A DNA stretch of 64,000 nucleotides from Ampullaceana balthica. Taxonomy: Eukaryota; Mollusca; Gastropoda; Lymnaeidae. How positions within the stretch are numbered: position 1 is the first letter of the stretch; each line of letters begins with the position of its first letter. Location of the stretch: positions 62,001 through 126,000 of the forward strand of contig CALYLW010000321.1 in assembly GCA_944989445.1 (NCBI GenBank), written 5' to 3'. The notes under the pieces were generated by a model, which did no database searches, was not told the DNA's origin, and worked only from the letters and a program-made list of their open reading frames with translations. This document shows positions 1 to 10,796 of the stretch, one piece after another. Made by a program: the position numbers and the translations under genes.

Positions 1-1139
1 TTTCGAGTTAGAGAAAATGACGTAATAGGAGCAGATTAATCAAGGACCATGTTGATATTGAGAAGGGGGGATGGGGACAGCCTTGCCGGCTAGAAGGCTT
101 GACATGAAAGAGATACGGCGTCTGATGTTTTAAATGAAAGGAACCCATCTTGCTTTGATATATCGATAAAAGTCCGTGAAAATAGACACCTTCCCTTCCC
201 TTTCCCACTTTACTACCTCCACAGTGGGATGGGGGAAGTAAGATTACTCTTTTTTTTTAAAGTCACCTTTTGCAGTCTATTTGTGAGTTTTTTAGTTTAT
301 AATATCATAACAGCGCTTCAACACAGAAAGGTCATTAGCGCCATACAACGGTAATGATTCACTCGGTGTGGATGGAGTTTAACGTCATGCCCATGAAGAT
401 TAATATTTATTGTTTGTTTTATTGATGTCAAATCTGTTTTAGGCGCGATAATGATGATTTAATTTGATTTCTAAAAGGTAAGATTTCTTTCTAAAACTAC
501 AATTTTGTTAATAACTTCTAGCACTACGGTGAATGTCAAAAGAAAATTTATTATCGCCCATATCATCATTTTCCTCTTTATACATCTGTCCATTCTCGTC
601 TGCCCCTCCATCAATAATAATAAGAGTCTGTCTGAGGTTGAACTCCTGACGTATTCAACGTCTTTAGAGTCACCCCAAGTCCCTCCTGTTCTGTCCATCT
701 CCTGTTCTGTCCATCTCCTTCTTATACTTTCCTCTGATCTCATTACTGATATTAAACATCACGGGTCAATATTTTAGTAATATTTTAATAGTTATTGTGA
801 CAGGGAGATTTGATCTGTCAAAATTTGACATATTCGTCGTTAACCTATCGTAGGTTACGACAATAACCGTGTCCATTTCCGACGTATATTAATAATTTAT
901 GTTTGAAAATGTTTTTAATTGACTGCTGGATAATAATTAACTGTTTCAATGTTATAATTTGCGATTAACGAGTTCCAAAACAAGGAATGAAATGTTCGCC
1001 TTTTGATTTACGATTATTTATTTACATGTAAATTTTTCTACTAAAATTTGTCTAGTTCACCTTCCCTCGCCAATTTTTATTTACATACACAGAATTTTAT
1101 TATCTATCCAGTGAAGTGATTCAATTCTATAATAGAGTT
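1..1139. other. AT-rich intergenic DNA, no gene recognised
   Basis: Short reading frames occur on both strands (the longest overlap at about 471-777) but none has a recognisable motif, codon pattern or splice context. A 15-bp direct repeat (CTGTTCTGTCCATCT) lies near 688-720. I see no gene here. Confidence 0.5.
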
Positions 1140-1733
1140 TATTAAACTTTAAATTTTTCCAGACTACTGGAACACCCTTGTTGCTTCCCTCTGGTGAAAA
1201 TGTCGAAACGCAGGGAATTGCAAATATTTTCCAGCATTGTTCCAGATACTGTTTCGTCTTCTCTTGATGCTTTACGTTTTATTTATGATCATGGTTTGAA
1301 TACTGCTGTTCCAAATGTCACTATAGCCCTTCGTATAGCATTGACTATTCCAATTACTGTTGCATTGAGAAGTTTTTCCAAGTTGAAATTAATTTTTTAA
1401 AACTATTTGAGAACGACTATGACCCAAGAACGCCTGAACAGTCTGGCAATGATATCTATCGCACGAGATATCGTCCAGTCTCTGGATTATTCACAATTTG
1501 TTGTGGACTTTGCTGCCATCAAACACAAAAAGTTGATTTTTGTTGAAGGTTTATGACATCTGCACGTCTATGGTTGTATAAATTTCAGTTATTTGTTGAT
1601 TTAGATATACATACATGTAGTTTTTAATAAATAGTGTAATTTTATTCTTTCCGTATGTATTTTTTTTCCTATTAAATTTAGGGCCACCAAATTCACTTCG
1701 CCTAGGGCCTCCGCTTCCCTAAAGCCGGCCCTG
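1140..1733 (+). pseudogene. 3' end of a dead ZMYM1-like hAT transposase with its right terminus
   Basis: Reading across frames gives the C-terminal hAT dimerisation region typical of ZMYM1-like transposases. An IFSSIVPDTVSSSLDAL segment is followed by ALRIALTIPITVA, RSFSKLKLI, then after a frameshift and stop near 1400 by MTQERLNSLAMISI and SLDYSQFVVDFAA (to about 1540). The family normally reads VASGERSFSKLKLIK; here the SGE part is missing. A GC-rich block at 1680-1733 ends in GCCGGCCCTG, the inverted form of a CAGGGCCGGC terminus seen in this hAT group, so the element's right end is probably 1733. The 5' part is absent. Family assignment rests on motif memory, and the lesions are seen directly. 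Confidence 0.75.
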
Positions 1734-2436
1734 TATCTATACTTGTAACGCTTAAACTTAATATTTTTTCTCATATTGAAATAGATTGTTTTACTATATT
1801 TTGCATGGATTTGCATGATTCATAATCGACGCTTGTTAATTTGTTTATTTTGTTATATATTAATAATTTAATGTTATTGTCTTTTACTTTTTTATATTTG
1901 TTTTTAAACTTATTAATGTTAATTTAATTGGATTTCAACTAATTCTTTACTACGTTTGATATCCGGATCCTATCTAAACAATCATTTTCAATACGAGAAA
2001 AAATATTAAGTTAAAAAGTTACAAGTATAGATATTATTTTATTACATAAGATAACAAACAAAGTTAACTGACAGCATATTAAACTTAAACTGAAAAAAAT
2101 AACAGTTTTAATTATGGCTCTAGATCACGACTTCTTGTACACCACACTACACACTCAGTACAACACTGTTCGTTTGGTACACACTACAAAGTTCGTTGAA
2201 CTTCGTTCAAGTTCGTTCATTAAATTCATTGTAAAATGTTCATTGTTGACGTTGACAGTCAAAGACTGTCATAGTGATTAGCAGAAACTCTATATATGTT
2301 GGATAATAAATATTTTAATAAATAGTTTTAAATACTAAATAGTAAGTAATAAAGTACACCCCCGTAGCTCTTACACTTAAATGTGGAGATATCCGGAATC
2401 CGGATCCGGCAAATATTAGGACAAACTATCCGGATT
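1734..2436. other. AT-rich intergenic DNA
   Basis: No gene seen. Two palindromic GATATCCGGATCC-like motifs occur near 1960-1973 and 2388-2409, the second extended by CCGGATTCGG-like repeats. They could be remnants of terminal repeats of a small DNA transposon, but I could not pair them into an element. Confidence 0.4.
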
Positions 2437-3415
2437 CGGCAAATAGTAAAAATACCATTTCCGTCCATCCCCCTACTAATAAAGTTCCATTTTGTAATAT
2501 AAGAAAATAGAAAAATTAAACTAATCAAGGTTTCAATTTTTTATAACGTCTCTAGTTAAATAAAGGTTGTTGTTTTTTTAATTTGAGGCATCGTGAAAAC
2601 ATATTGCCGGCCATCTCATACATAAAATAAAAAATAAACATATTATTGATCTCACTGTCAATGACAAGAAAATGTTGCGGTCAAGTATGGAATATAATCA
2701 TTCTTCAGTAATTCATTTTAAAATAATCAACTTCCAAATTTGTTGCTGGGTTTGGCAAGTGATAGAAACGGATCCTAAAATCATACAATCATGAGACATG
2801 GGGAAAATCAACTAGGTGTCATTGAAAGTTGATCACAAAGTACAGTAAAATATATAACTAATTGCATCTTTACTTTACTCTTTAAAAATGGTGATGAAAC
2901 GTGTGGCTTTCAAATTGTTTTTGCGGGGTACTTTCTGACACCTGTGGAAACATCAGGCAAAAATTAAAGTTTCAGAAGAGTGAAGATTTAGTTTGAGACT
3001 AGAATAACAAAAGAAAACTTAAGACATGCTTGATACTCTGTAAGAAAAAACAGAAAGTAGATGCTCGATGTTATTGATCGTGTTTATTTTGAACTGAAAT
3101 CAGTTACACAGCAAAAAAGAAGTCACATATATGTTAAACATATGAGCAAGTTGAGAAGAGTTTGTTGTTTTTTCCATTGCATTTTTAATCGGGAAAAGTA
3201 ATGTATTTTTATTAGGGCTGCGGAAATTAACGATTAATTTCTCGATTAATCGTTAAAAATTTTTTATCGATTAAAATTATTTTAATCGATAAAAATTCGA
3301 TTAATATATTATAATATTTAAATAGTAATAATATATTATTTTTTACGTACAAACTTCTCCCGCGTAATACAATTTTTTTTAAACTTTATGTGGACCGGCA
3401 GACGTCAACTAAAAA

Positions 3416-3640
3416 ATGGCTGACAGCATCAGCGCAGTTAAATTTAAACATATAACTAGAAAGTTGAGCAAAAATTTTGTTTTTAAGCTAACTGCGGATG
3501 GCAAAGTCGAAGATGGTGGGAAAAGTTTACTGTGTTCACTGCCATAAACAATTCTGTTTTAAAGGATCAGATACATCGCTGACGCATCATTTTCAGCACA
3601 AACATCCGATCAAGTATCAACACATTGTCATAAAATTTAG
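3416..3640 (+). pseudogene. BED zinc-finger fragment of a ZBED-type hAT transposase (copy A)
   Basis: An ATG opens MADSISAVKFKHITRKLSK and, after a one-base frameshift near 3515, the frame reads VYCVHCHKQFCFKGSDTSL followed by HHFQHKHP. That gives the Cys-x2-Cys and spaced His of a BED finger, the DNA-binding module at the N-terminus of hAT transposases. No catalytic domain follows. Copy B lacks this frameshift but has its own stop (TTT TAA after AVKF), so the two copies decayed separately. Confidence 0.8.
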
Positions 3641-3691
3641 TTCAAAATGTTTTTAATTTTCAATGTCCGTGAGAAATGATCAGTTTAATGA

Positions 3692-4940
3692 ATTACGGAC
3701 ACTTCGACCCCGGACGTTTCGACCCCGGACGATTCGACCCTGCCAGTTCGACCACAGGACGGTTCGACCCCAGGACGTTTCGACCCCGGTCGGTTCGACC
3801 ACGGACGGTTCGACCCCGGACGATTCGACCCCGGGCGATTCGACCCCGGACAGTTCGACCACAGGACGTTTCGACCTCAGGGTGTTTCGACCCCGGACGT
3901 TTCGACCCCTTCGTATCTACACCGTATTTTTTTTAATATATATTTTTAATATACTTTTTAAAATTTATTATTTTTAAAAGTAATTTTTGGTATAAACATG
4001 TTTTCATGTTATCCATTTACTAAAAATAATTTAGCTTAAAATTATTATCCATTAACAATTAAATACAGTTTGAAATTGTTATTGACAACCGGTCATATAA
4101 CCAACTCCATCGCCCGTCCGATGTAATCGGACAAAACAAAGGCAATGTGGTCAGACAGTCCTTTCTAAAGGTGCCTACATTCTCTCTGCCCCCACTTACT
4201 ATATTTACCCTTGCTAGCACACGGCTTGCTGTGGTGATCACTGAGTGTAGCCTTCGTAACACGGGCTTAAGAAATCCTCAGAGGAAATGAAAACAACGTA
4301 ACGTTCAGTCCGGTCATACGGGTCCAGCAGCTTGAATGTTATTGTCTGCTAGGGAGGCGGTATAAACTATTGAATTTGATGAACTTTAAATACTGACAAC
4401 TTTGTACGTCTTATTAAAATCAGTATTTCTGCTAGGGAGGTATATACGTGTTAAACAACACAAGAAACAGAAATGAATGCAAGGGGCGCGGGTTTGTAAT
4501 TGTTTCAGCGCCTGCGTTCAGCATGTCGACACTTTAAAAAATAAAAAAAATTATAAATTAAAAAAATATATTTAAATAAAAAATAAAAAAATCGACTTTC
4601 GTTTGTTTTTGTTATCACGTTGAAAACCTTTGAACGACTTAAATATAACATTTTTAAAATTTAATGGATAATATACCCAAATAATAATTTGTAAAACTAT
4701 TTTTTTAAAATATTTTTTTTAAAAAAACCAAAGAATAAATAAAATCATTTCACAATGTAGAAACGATAGGGTCGAAACGTCCGGGGTCGAAACACCCTGG
4801 GGTCGAAACGTCCTGTGGTCGAACTGTCCGGGGTCGAATCACCCGGGGTCGAATCGTCCGGGGTCGAACCGTCCGTGGTCGAACTGGCAGGGTCGAACCT
4901 TGCGGGGTCAAATCGTCCGGGGTCGAAGTGTCCGACCACC
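3692..4940. mobile_element. Foldback-type element whose inverted ends are minisatellite arrays
   Basis: Copy B has an uninterrupted site; copy A has 1,249 bp inserted there, flanked by the direct repeat CAGTTTAATGA (3681-3691 and 4941-4951). Each end is about 200-230 bp of a 14-15-bp motif (TTCGACCCCGGACG and variants). The right array (about 4766-4937) is the inverted complement of the left array (about 3697-3915), variant for variant. The interior (3940-4740) has no gene, but shares blocks with the 8215-12137 element. Proline/arginine or valine/glycine reading frames over the arrays are repeat artefacts. The superfamily is uncertain: a 9-11-bp duplication with long repetitive ends recalls foldback or Mutator-like elements. 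Confidence 0.85.
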
Positions 4941-5103
4941 CAGTTTAATGACGTCATAAATTTCTATTTTTGGCTTTAATCGAAATTATCGATTAATTAA
5001 TCGATAATTTTTCAAAAGTTAACGATTAAATTTTATTTATAGGATAACAGCCCTAATTTTTATGTCTTCAGTGCACCTCTCAAATTAAATCGATTGCTTA
5101 GAA

Positions 5104-7748
5104 CAGAGGTTCCCAACCCTGTGCCCGCGGGCGCCATGGCGCCCGCGGAACGATTCGTATGTGCCCTCCACAGAGACGGAATTTTTTCATAAACATTAAT
5201 TAAAAATGGGAATTTTATTTATTTATTTGTTAGAATTTTATTTATTTATTTGTTAGAATTTTATTTATTTATTTGTTAGAATTTTAATTTTTTTTAGGCC
5301 TAGGTATATAAAATACGTTCGTATGTTTGCGATATTGTATGTATGAGTGGTTCCTTTGCTGACAGTACTTGTCGCAACTTGTATAGCGCGAGCCAGACTG
5401 CACTCTTCACGCTAGCCTGGAACCCTCCTGGAACAAGGAGTGATGTGCAAATAGCATTCCCCTCCTTGATACACGTTGTTGTTATAATGATTGCGATTGC
5501 TGCCCGTTCCAGTCGCGACAGTTAGCTAAGAGACATCTTCGTCTGACGAAACACGAATTAGGAGTTTTGATATTCCTTCTGTAAATTTATAACGGGGTAA
5601 AAGCGAGGTGCCCTAAAATGAATGGACCGAGTAAAAGACAACAAACCTATAATTTTAACACTGACTGGGAGGAATCATATTGTTTCGTTAATTTGTAAAA
5701 TAAATGCGTTTGTTTGTTGTGTGGTAGTAGCATTGCAGTGCCGAAAAAACATAATGTTCAACGACACTTTCAGACAATTCGTGCCACTTTTGATGTGAAT
5801 TATCCACTTAAATCTGAAGTAAGAAATAAAAAAATACGTCAACTAAAATCAAGTCTAACTGCACATTAGACTGTTTTCACTAGACATGTGGAAAATTCTA
5901 AAAAGGCCACCATTGCTTCTTTCAAAATTTCTCACATGCTCTCACAAAAGAAGAAACCTTTCATTGATGGTGAGTTGTTTCAGGAACTATTTTTGACTGG
6001 TGCCGATTGTTTGTTTGATGGATTTTCTAAGAAACGTGAGATTGTCTCAGCAATACAAGACTTACAGTTATCAAATAACACCGTCACAAGAAGAATGAAT
6101 GCAATTTCAAAAGACATACAAACTCAGTTAAAGACTCACTTAGAAATATGTGACTGGTTCTCGCTACAATTTGACGAGTTAACAGATATATCAGACACTG
6201 CACAGTTAGCAGTTATGGTGAGAATGGTATTTAGTAACTTCACAGTAAAAGAGGTTATGTTACAAATATTACCTATGAAAGGACAGACAAGGGATGAGGA
6301 TATTTATAATACATTCAGAACATACGCCAAGTCAATAAATATGCCTTTGCACAAGCTGTCTGTGATATCCACCGATGGGGCACCAGCAATGGTAGGTAAA
6401 AGCAAAGGATTTATTGCCTTCTGCAAGAAGTATGAGTCATTTTCAAACTTTATGTACTATCACTGTATTATCCACCAGGAAGCTTTGTGTTGTAAAATAT
6501 TGCCATTTGAACACGTTATGAAAATAGTTACAAAAATAATCAATTCCATTCGAGCAGCTCCTTTGCAACATCGACTTTTCAAGGCTCTGTTAGAAGATAC
6601 TGAAGATAAAGAACATGATCTTATTCTGCATACTTAAGTACGTTGGCTCAGTAAAGGAAAGGTCCTTATAAGAGTTTTGAGTTTAATTGAAGAAATAAAA
6701 ACATTTATAAACGATAAAAAGGAAAATTATGATGAACTAGCTGACTCTCGCTGGTTGATTGATTTGGGATTTTTCACAGATATCATAGAAAAATTAAATT
6801 CTTTAAATTTGGAGTTGCAGGGGAAAGACAAAAGCATAGCTGAAATGATAAGCTCTGTAAAGTCATTTAAAGTTAAATTGGATTTGTTGATATCACATCT
6901 TCACATCAATTCTCTCGTGCATTTCCCACATATGAAGAAAATGCTAGGTAACAATGAATTAAACGGGTCATTATTTATTAAGCATCTTCAAGTGTTAAAA
7001 AAACAGTTTGTAGAGAGATTTTTGCAGTTTACATATATCGAGCCAATTGTGTCCTTCTGTATCAATCCTTTTACTTTCCAAAATAAATGTAATGGAAATG
7101 GCCGCATGTATTGCAGATTTTGTTCAAGGTAAGACAGAAGAACTAGAGTTAGAAATGTTGAACCTTAAGAATGATATTTTGCTAAAATCTTTAGTATCAG
7201 GTGACTTTTGGAATACAGTGGACAGAGAAAAGTTTCCCTTTTTTAAAAAAATGGCGTATAAAATTGAAACATTTTTTGGTTCGACATATTTATGCGAATC
7301 ATTGTTTTCAAATATGAACTTAATAAAATCAAGATATAGATCTCGACTCACCGATGAGCATCTTTATGATTGTTTGCTAACAGGATTATCCTCTTACTCT
7401 CCTAATTATGAGGCACTGGCCAATGATATGCAATGCCAAAGATTACATTGACATAATATTATATTTTTTTATAAAATGTTTTCTTTGTATTTGTGTTTTT
7501 GTTTACTTTGTTTACGTTTTGTAAATACATGTCTCTGTGTGTATGCAGTTTGAATAATAATTTAATTATTTTGAAACATGTTTGTTTATTATTTAATTAA
7601 TTTATTAATAAATTATGAATATATGAAAATAAATTATGGGAGAATGAGAAGTTGTGGAAGGAGTTTTTCTATTAAAAATAGGGTGCGCCCGCCACCCTAC
7701 TGATATTTTAGAATGTGCTCTAGAGTACAAAAAGGTTGGGAACCCCTG
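5104..7748 (+). mobile_element. Complete but inactive Charlie-like hAT transposon
   Basis: Starts CAGAGGTTCCCAACCCTG and ends GGTTGGGAACCCCTG, inverted ends of about 15 bp. It is flanked by a perfect 8-bp duplication GCTTAGAA (5096-5103 and 7749-7756). Copy B at about 21137 holds the unduplicated site, so both borders are proven within the window. Just inside the left end is a GC-rich palindrome (GCGGGCGCCATGGCGCCCGC), followed by three 23-bp repeats of an ATTTTATTTATTTATTTGTTAG type (5209-5285). Confidence 0.93.
5618..7451 (+). pseudogene. GTF2IRD2/ZBED-like hAT transposase with stops and a frameshift
   Basis: The conceptual protein begins MNGPSKRQQTYNF and carries a BED finger (CLLCGSSIAVPKKHNVQRHF) near residue 35. 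A stretch with DELTDISDTAQLAV follows (catalytic Asp region), then STDGAPAMVGKSKGF, HCIIHQEAL, VRWLSKGKVL and the C-terminal dimerisation block (SLFSNMNLIKSRYRSRL). It would cut and paste the surrounding element. It is dead: in-frame stops at about 5697, 5868 and 6636 and a frameshift near 7090. Otherwise the order and length (about 610 residues) match the Charlie-like hAT family, so it was a full-length copy when it landed and has decayed only lightly. Motifs and lesions are seen directly; the family is from recognition. Confidence 0.88.
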
Positions 7749-7756
7749 GCTTAGAA

Positions 7757-8214
7757 AAGGAAAATGAGATAGCTCCAAGACTGACAGTCCAGTCAATTAG
7801 CTACTTTTTCACAGCTGCGCAATTCAGCAAGAGAATATCCACAATGTGACTTGGGTGACCGCTGATGATAGAAAACTTATTTGCGATTTATTGCATCAGT
7901 TAAACATTCAGAGGGCCTCTACATGTAAGAGCGAATGTGAAGATGTTGTTGCATTTGAGCTCAATCTATTTTAGGCAAGACTCACGAAGCAAAAATTGTA
8001 TAAAGACTGGGAAGAACCAATTATTAGACACCTACAATACAACATAGCATTTGCCAATAACAGCTCGATTTCAGCATTACCTAATGAAAGAAATCAATGG
8101 CACTGCAAACTGATATTAGTGTTTTAGAACACAGCATTTTTTTCAGATTTAACTGAAATACTCTAAAAATAATTTTAATATTTACTTTAATGGCCAGGAT
8201 TGTTGTTTCCTGAC
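7757..8214. other. Unique part of the duplicated core
   Basis: Shared with copy B (about 21145-21600) at high identity. No gene, splice-flanked exon or RNA recognised. Confidence 0.5.
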
Positions 8215-8410
8215 TAGGGCTATCAATTTTGTTGCAAAAAGCTGCCCGGGTACCCGTGAAAATTTCGAACGGGTACCCGGGTTACCCGTTCTAAAAGTCG
8301 CATAATTTTCCCCGTCATGACCGCTATACAATGCAATCTAGCCACCATCCATGCATCTCATTACACACAGTAGTAGTAGCCAACGGCTTGCTTCCAGTAA
8401 CATGCTATTA

Positions 8411-8480
8411 CTAATGCACTACAATTAACTATAATGCACTACAATTAACTATAATGCACTACAATTAACTATAATGCACT
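8411..8480. repeat. Short tandem repeat, period about 22 bp, three copies
   Basis: ATAATGCACTACAATTAACT is repeated head to tail three times with a partial fourth copy, close to the left end of the 3.9-kb hAT element. Such subterminal tandem repeats are common transposase-binding regions in hAT elements; that role is inference. Confidence 0.8.
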
Positions 8481-8762
8481 AAAACTTGCATTCAATTTCT
8501 GCTGTAAATGCATTCGTCATCCTCATAAACTAAAACTACAGTAAACTAAACTGACTAAACATGCAAAAAAATGTCAACAGCAATGACGTAACGTTCAGTG
8601 TCATACCTTGAATTTTAATATCCACTTGGCGTCGGTAGTCGATGCTAAGGGCGATGAAGGACGCAATACTGTGGTAAATCTTAAGTGATCGTGCTGTGGT
8701 CAGTTGACACCAAAAAATTTCTGATATTGGGTGGATCGGCGATTTGTTTATCAATATCAATT

Positions 8763-8842
8763 TTATGAATAGCGTTCAGATGGCGTTTCATCACGTTGGG
8801 TTGCCACCCTTCGCAGACACAATTTCATTACAACGGTTGCAT
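8763..8842 (-). pseudogene. BED-finger remnant inside the 3.9-kb hAT element
   Basis: On the minus strand the frame reads AKCNRCNEIVSAKGGNPT and, after a frameshift, VMKRHLNAIHK: Cys-x2-Cys followed by His-x4-His, a BED zinc finger. Nothing resembling the hAT catalytic core follows in the roughly 500 bp to the element's left end, so the element is internally deleted. Confidence 0.7.
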
Positions 8843-8999
8843 TTTGCTGTGTCGCTGTCAACTCGATTGGCCTGATTGCACACGACGTCTTAACCATCTT
8901 ATTAACTTTGGGTGTATTATTAATATCAATTTTGGGCAAGGCAAACACGTGTTCATGAACGCAAGAAACACATGCGAATGCAAGGGGTGTGGGTTATAG

Positions 9000-9249
9000 C
9001 AGTGCTTCTCAAAGTGGTGGTCCGCATAAGTTATCATGAAAGGAAAAAATATATAATTATAATCCTCCAATTGCTACCAATAATACTAACCCAATAGAAT
9101 TTGTCATTTTTGACAATAAGCGAATAAATGAAAGAAATAAAAGGAAACAAAATACATAATTTCGCTACCATGTACGTACAGGTAAAATAGTGCACCAGTG
9201 GAAAAAAAATCCTGCCAGTCCGCCATTCTAAAAAGTTTGAGAAGCATTT
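9000..9249. mobile_element. hAT-type MITE nested in the 3.9-kb element
   Basis: Begins CAGTGCTTCTCAAAGTGG and ends AGTTTGAGAAGCATTT. Flanks are GGTTATAG (8992-8999) and GGTTAAAG (9250-9257), an 8-bp duplication with one change. No coding content. Confidence 0.75.
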
Positions 9250-9381
9250 GGTTAAAGGAGTGAAGAGAGGGGGGGGGGTAGAAAAACGGCATTAGATAGT
9301 ATCAATCGGTGACCCACTGTCGGCTATTTCAAAGCAAAGTTAATGTCAAAACAAGGGTGTTTTTATGAACAAAAAATAGAA

Positions 9382-10205
9382 GTAAAAAAAAAGATTTTTA
9401 AAAACCACTTTTTATAAGCGGACTAAAAAGAAGAAAATAATTTAAAACTTATAAGTTCAAGTACTTTCAAGTTCAAGCATCTTCTGTATGGGACCCATCC
9501 ACCAAAAAAAACATTGATAAACTATAACAAATCCAAAAAAGAGCTGCCAGATTCATTACTAGAGAATATACAAAACTGACTAGAATAAAACCATTAGTTA
9601 AATCATTAAACCTTGAAACATTAGAGGATAGAAGAACCAAGTGTAAAGTAGTAATCATACATAAAGCAATTAACTCTAATTTAGAAATACAACACAAAGA
9701 TAACTTAATACAACCCTCAGATAGACATAAGGATAAAAACACCTTTCTTATTCCGTATGCAAGAACAAACTCATACAAATTTTCGTTCTTCCCATCCGGA
9801 ATTCGGGCGTGGAATGGGTTGCCTGAAGAAACCAGGAAAGCCAACACTTTATCAACATTTAAAACTCTAATAAGAATGCAGGACTAAACACAAACCATAG
9901 ATAAGCGTAGGACGCAATAATCGTCTGTATAGAAGGAGCGTCTGAAACAGATAAGATAAAGATTAGATTTAATATGACTAAAAACGTGGGGTAGGCGCTT
10001 ATGAGGTTTCACATATGCAGCTCACTCATACTCTCACTTATATATCTCTCTTTTGATTTCTAAATTAGAAATCTTTAAATTTTGTACAAAACACCCGCCC
10101 CACGTTTTTAGTCATATTAAATCAAAGTACTTGAACTTATAAGTTTTAAATTATTTTCTTCTTTTTAGTCCGCTTATAAAAACGTGTTTTTTTTAAATCT
10201 TTTTT
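9382..10205. repeat. Large imperfect hairpin (inverted repeat) split by a retrotransposon tail
   Basis: The arm at about 9382-9470 (ending ACTTATAAGTTCAAGTACTT) is the inverted complement of 10127-10205. The adjoining segment 9967-9993 (TTTAATATGACTAAAAACGT) is the inverted complement of 10098-10126. Joining the two left pieces across 9471-9966 restores one continuous arm of about 115 bp, so the retrotransposon end inserted into an existing palindrome. Confidence 0.75.
9471..9967 (+). pseudogene. 3' end of a CR1/Jockey-type non-LTR retrotransposon
   Basis: From about 9487 the frame reads VWDPSTKKNIDKL, a stop, QIQKRAARFITREYTK, then TLEDRRTKCKVVIIHKAIN, RTNSYKFSFFPSGIRAWN and GLPEETRKANTLSTFKTLI, ending with a TAA at about 9888. 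This is the characteristic C-terminus of the reverse-transcriptase ORF of CR1/Jockey-group elements, which copies the element at nicked target DNA. Only the last 135 or so residues remain, as expected from 5' truncation. The 3' untranslated part contains GTATAGAAGGAGCGTCT and ends AGATAAGATAAAGAT; a SINE at 32893-33185 has almost the same tail. One in-frame stop (TAA near 9520) is seen. Confidence 0.88.
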
Positions 10206-10796
10206 TTACATTTATTTATTTGATTCTTTTTAGTCCACTTATAACAAACTGGTTTTTATAAATATTTTTTTACCTCTATTTATTTTACCAAACACCTCAC
10301 AAGCGCCCGCCCAATGTTTTAAAAACATTGTGATGTGGTCACGGGGTGAACTCATGGACGTCAACAAAAGCAGACTGTTACAGATGCTTATATATAGACT
10401 ATAGATAAACTAAACAGTTCAATAATTTAATAACGGTACATTCGATCGATCTGAAATTTTGATAAAATGCATTGTCATCCAAGATCTATCTGTGGTAAAA
10501 TTTTCAGATCTCTAGGACCATCAGAAGTGGTTCAATTTTACGTTGGTAGATTTGAAAAAATCTTGGACAATGCCACAGGAACGAAAGCGAGTTAATAAAA
10601 CGTGGTTAAAAACAACACGGCCTCTTTCATCTCTGTGAAGTCCATCCTCACAGCCGACGTCTTACCTATCTTACAGTGTTAGTATTTTTTTAATTTATTA
10701 AATTTAAATACTGATAACCTTGTACGCATTATTACCATCAGTTTTTCTAGGTCACCACGTGTTAATAAACACAGAAATACAAGCGGATGTAAGGGG
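10206..10796. other. Interior of the 3.9-kb hAT, no gene
   Basis: A T-rich partial repeat of the hairpin arm is present (CTTTTTAGTCC at about 10225). A block at about 10700-10790 also occurs inside the foldback element (about 4386-4490). No coding signal. Confidence 0.5.

Larger units (their letters stand above)
3213..5055. mobile_element. Small non-autonomous hAT with BED finger (copy A), interrupted by a foldback element
   Basis: Starts TAGGGCTGCGG and ends AACAGCCCTA, flanked by a perfect 8-bp target duplication ATTTTTAT (3205-3212 and 5056-5063), the hAT signature. Just inside each end are AT-rich ATTAACGATTAA / ATCGATTAATTAATCG motifs in inverted orientation. Without the 3692-4940 insertion the element is about 0.58 kb and holds only a BED-finger exon. 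The same element at the same place in copy B shows it predates the tandem duplication. Confidence 0.88.

Noticed and set aside
471..777. Overlapping 90-codon frames on opposite strands
   Set aside because: No recognisable domain; one is the mirror of the other, and neither shows splice or start support.
3663..3977. Proline/arginine- and aspartate-rich reading frames over the TTCGACC arrays (also 4745-4957)
   Set aside because: They follow the 14-15-bp repeat in several frames and on both strands, with no start context or conserved domain; copy B lacks the whole segment.
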